This document shows positions 44,091 through 44,810 of a DNA stretch of 44,810 nucleotides, one piece after another. The DNA is from an uncultured Capnocytophaga sp. (lineage in GTDB: Bacteria; Bacteroidota; Bacteroidia; Flavobacteriales; Flavobacteriaceae). The notes below the pieces were generated by a model. It did no database searches and was not told where the DNA came from. It was given only the letters and a program-made list of their open reading frames with translations. The translations under genes and the position numbers were made by a program. The stretch spans positions 1 through 44,810 of the forward strand of contig NZ_CALHGG010000159.1 in the NCBI RefSeq assembly GCF_938029845.1, given 5' to 3'. Numbering within the stretch: position 1 is the stretch's first letter; every line of letters begins with the position of its first letter.

Positions 44091-44587
44091 CTATTTATGA
44101 ACCTCCTCAGGATTTTGATCTTACCTATTTCCCTAAAACGAAAAGTGTCAAGGAATTGGATTTTATGACTTATCGTGTTAGACTAATAGGAATTGAATTT
44201 TTAATTAGTGAAAGAGTCTACAATATTTTCTCTAAATATAAGTTGCCTCTTCACAACAAAATCCCTGTAAAAATAAATACTTTTTCGCAGAATTATTTTT
44301 TAATAGGCTTCCCCACATTACTTGCGGATACTTTTGATTTTAGCAAATCTATTTTCTTTGACTATAGAACTGGTAAAAAAGTAATTTTTGAAAATGTTTA
44401 TGATTTTGAAAACACTGATTATAATAGACATATGGCTACACCTATTCATTTGTTTCTAAATACTAAAATGGATTATGATATAATAGATACAAGAGTAGGA
44501 ATATTCTTATCCTCTACTATTATAGAGGAATTTAAAAAAGAAATGATTACGGGCTATGAGATAAAAGAAGGTATCTTGGAAAATTAA
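43913..44587 (+). CDS. Imm11/DUF1629-like immunity protein (copy 2, paired with AHH toxin)
   Basis: A 224-residue cytosolic protein. The first 59 residues are identical to the copy at 40292; the later part keeps the same backbone but many residues differ (for example YNIFSKYKLPLHNKIPVKI here against YKILAKYRLPIHNKIPARI). This is a mosaic pattern expected when the N-terminal half is copied between paralogues. Its own toxin lies 3 bases upstream, so it is the best supported immunity gene of the array. Its cassette ends with the tag at 44594. Confidence 0.75.
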   Translation: MKYYRIRTDWDSKTTGRRNGGCAVEQNKNSFTDKRVEKNFKEFFIANIKNIERTRWGSYAIYEPPQDFDLTYFPKTKSVKELDFMTYRVRLIGIEFLISERVYNIFSKYKLPLHNKIPVKINTFSQNYFLIGFPTLLADTFDFSKSIFFDYRTGKKVIFENVYDFENTDYNRHMATPIHLFLNTKMDYDIIDTRVGIFLSSTIIEEFKKEMITGYEIKEGILEN

Positions 44588-44593
44588 TATTAG

Positions 44594-44667
44594 TAATGTA
44601 TAAGACGTGTTGTTAAAGTTACAACAACCTACCAAGCAGTATAATGTAAAAAAATAAAGCCTAATTG
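44594..44667 (+). repeat. cassette-end tag, long form (copy 5)
   Basis: Aligns without gaps to 40121-40194 over 74 bases, starting 6 bases after the immunity stop codon. Confidence 0.75.
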
Positions 44668-44683
44668 TAGGAGGTATGAGTAA

Positions 44684-44770
44684 AATGCTTGCGGTAGGGG
44701 GAATAAAAACCTAAATGATTATCCTCAAAAATATAGAATATCTAAATTAGTGAAATATGAAATATTATAG
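44684..44770 (+). pseudogene. possible remnant of a toxin C-terminus (copy 2)
   Basis: An in-frame stretch reads NACGRGNKNLNDYPQKYRIS and runs across the start of the next immunity gene. The LNDY word matches the AHH toxin C-terminus and the scar at 40185. It is short and its reading frame is uncertain. Confidence 0.35.
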
Positions 44771-44810
44771 AATACGTACAGATTGGGATTCTAAAACAAC
44801 AGGAAGAAGA
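44757..44810 (+). CDS. Imm11/DUF1629-like immunity protein (copy 3, cut by the window edge)
   Basis: The first 18 codons (MKYYRIRTDWDSKTTGRR) are identical in DNA to the starts at 40292 and 43913, so a third immunity paralogue begins here. The gene runs off the window and its fate is unknown. Confidence 0.7.
   Translation, partial: MKYYRIRTDWDSKTTGRR

Overview
The window looks like a chromosomal segment of a member of the Bacteroidota, most likely a flavobacterium; a Capnocytophaga-like organism is my best guess, but this is inference. Reasons: genes often lack Shine-Dalgarno sites, many starts are preceded by the Bacteroidota -7 box TAnnTTTG, and the content is typical (GH97 glucosidase, GSFTSA-type sigma-54 activator, short-LID adenylate kinase, OmpP1/FadL porin, AsmA-like protein, short ProS).

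Bases 1-38400 are an ordinary housekeeping region with compact genes on both strands. From left to right it holds an AsmA-like protein, pcm and a CBS protein (+); an S9 peptidase, dnaJ and grpE, then a DUF1275 protein, pheS and rpiB (-); a metallo-beta-lactamase-fold phosphodiesterase (+); a GH97 glucosidase, small envelope proteins, a half-size ABC exporter, rpoN, a DUF2750 protein, ffh, a coiled-coil protein, lon, prfC and an M3 peptidase (-); a DPM1-like glycosyltransferase (+); proS (-); a tyrosine-rich lipoprotein and an outer-membrane transporter (+); a sigma-54 activator, a lipoprotein, a PASTA protein, a redoxin-like protein and a DnaQ/GIY-YIG nuclease (-); and an HPRT-adenylate kinase fusion (+). 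Protein quality control (DnaJ/GrpE, Lon, S9 and M3 peptidases), translation and export (PheS, ProS, RF3, SRP) and sigma-54 control (RpoN plus one activator) dominate. Gaps are short; several hold hairpins or short repeats of the GTGACTAAT/GTTAATTG type.

Bases 38440-44810 differ sharply: visibly AT-rich, all on the plus strand, and built from repeated modules. I read this as an orphan RHS polymorphic toxin/immunity array. It contains three headless 3' ends of an RHS gene, each sharing a 120-bp segment ending in VDVFGL and each followed by a different C-terminal toxin domain (GIY-YIG nuclease-like, papain-fold-like, AHH nuclease-like). Each toxin tip is followed by a putative immunity gene (LRR protein, small acidic/aromatic protein, Imm11/DUF1629-like protein). 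Two further immunity-type genes and two toxin scars flank them. Almost every unit ends, just after the immunity stop codon, with a similar tag (consensus near ATGTRTTGTTAAAR), so six cassettes can be delimited. No full-length RHS gene is present upstream, where the fused hpt-adk gene sits; it must lie downstream or elsewhere. The array looks like a reservoir of silent toxin tips with live immunity genes, shaped by duplication, 210-bp perfect copies and small deletions. This is the most interesting part of the window.

No rRNA, tRNA, CRISPR array, insertion sequence or prophage was recognised, and there is no gene-free stretch longer than 300 bases.
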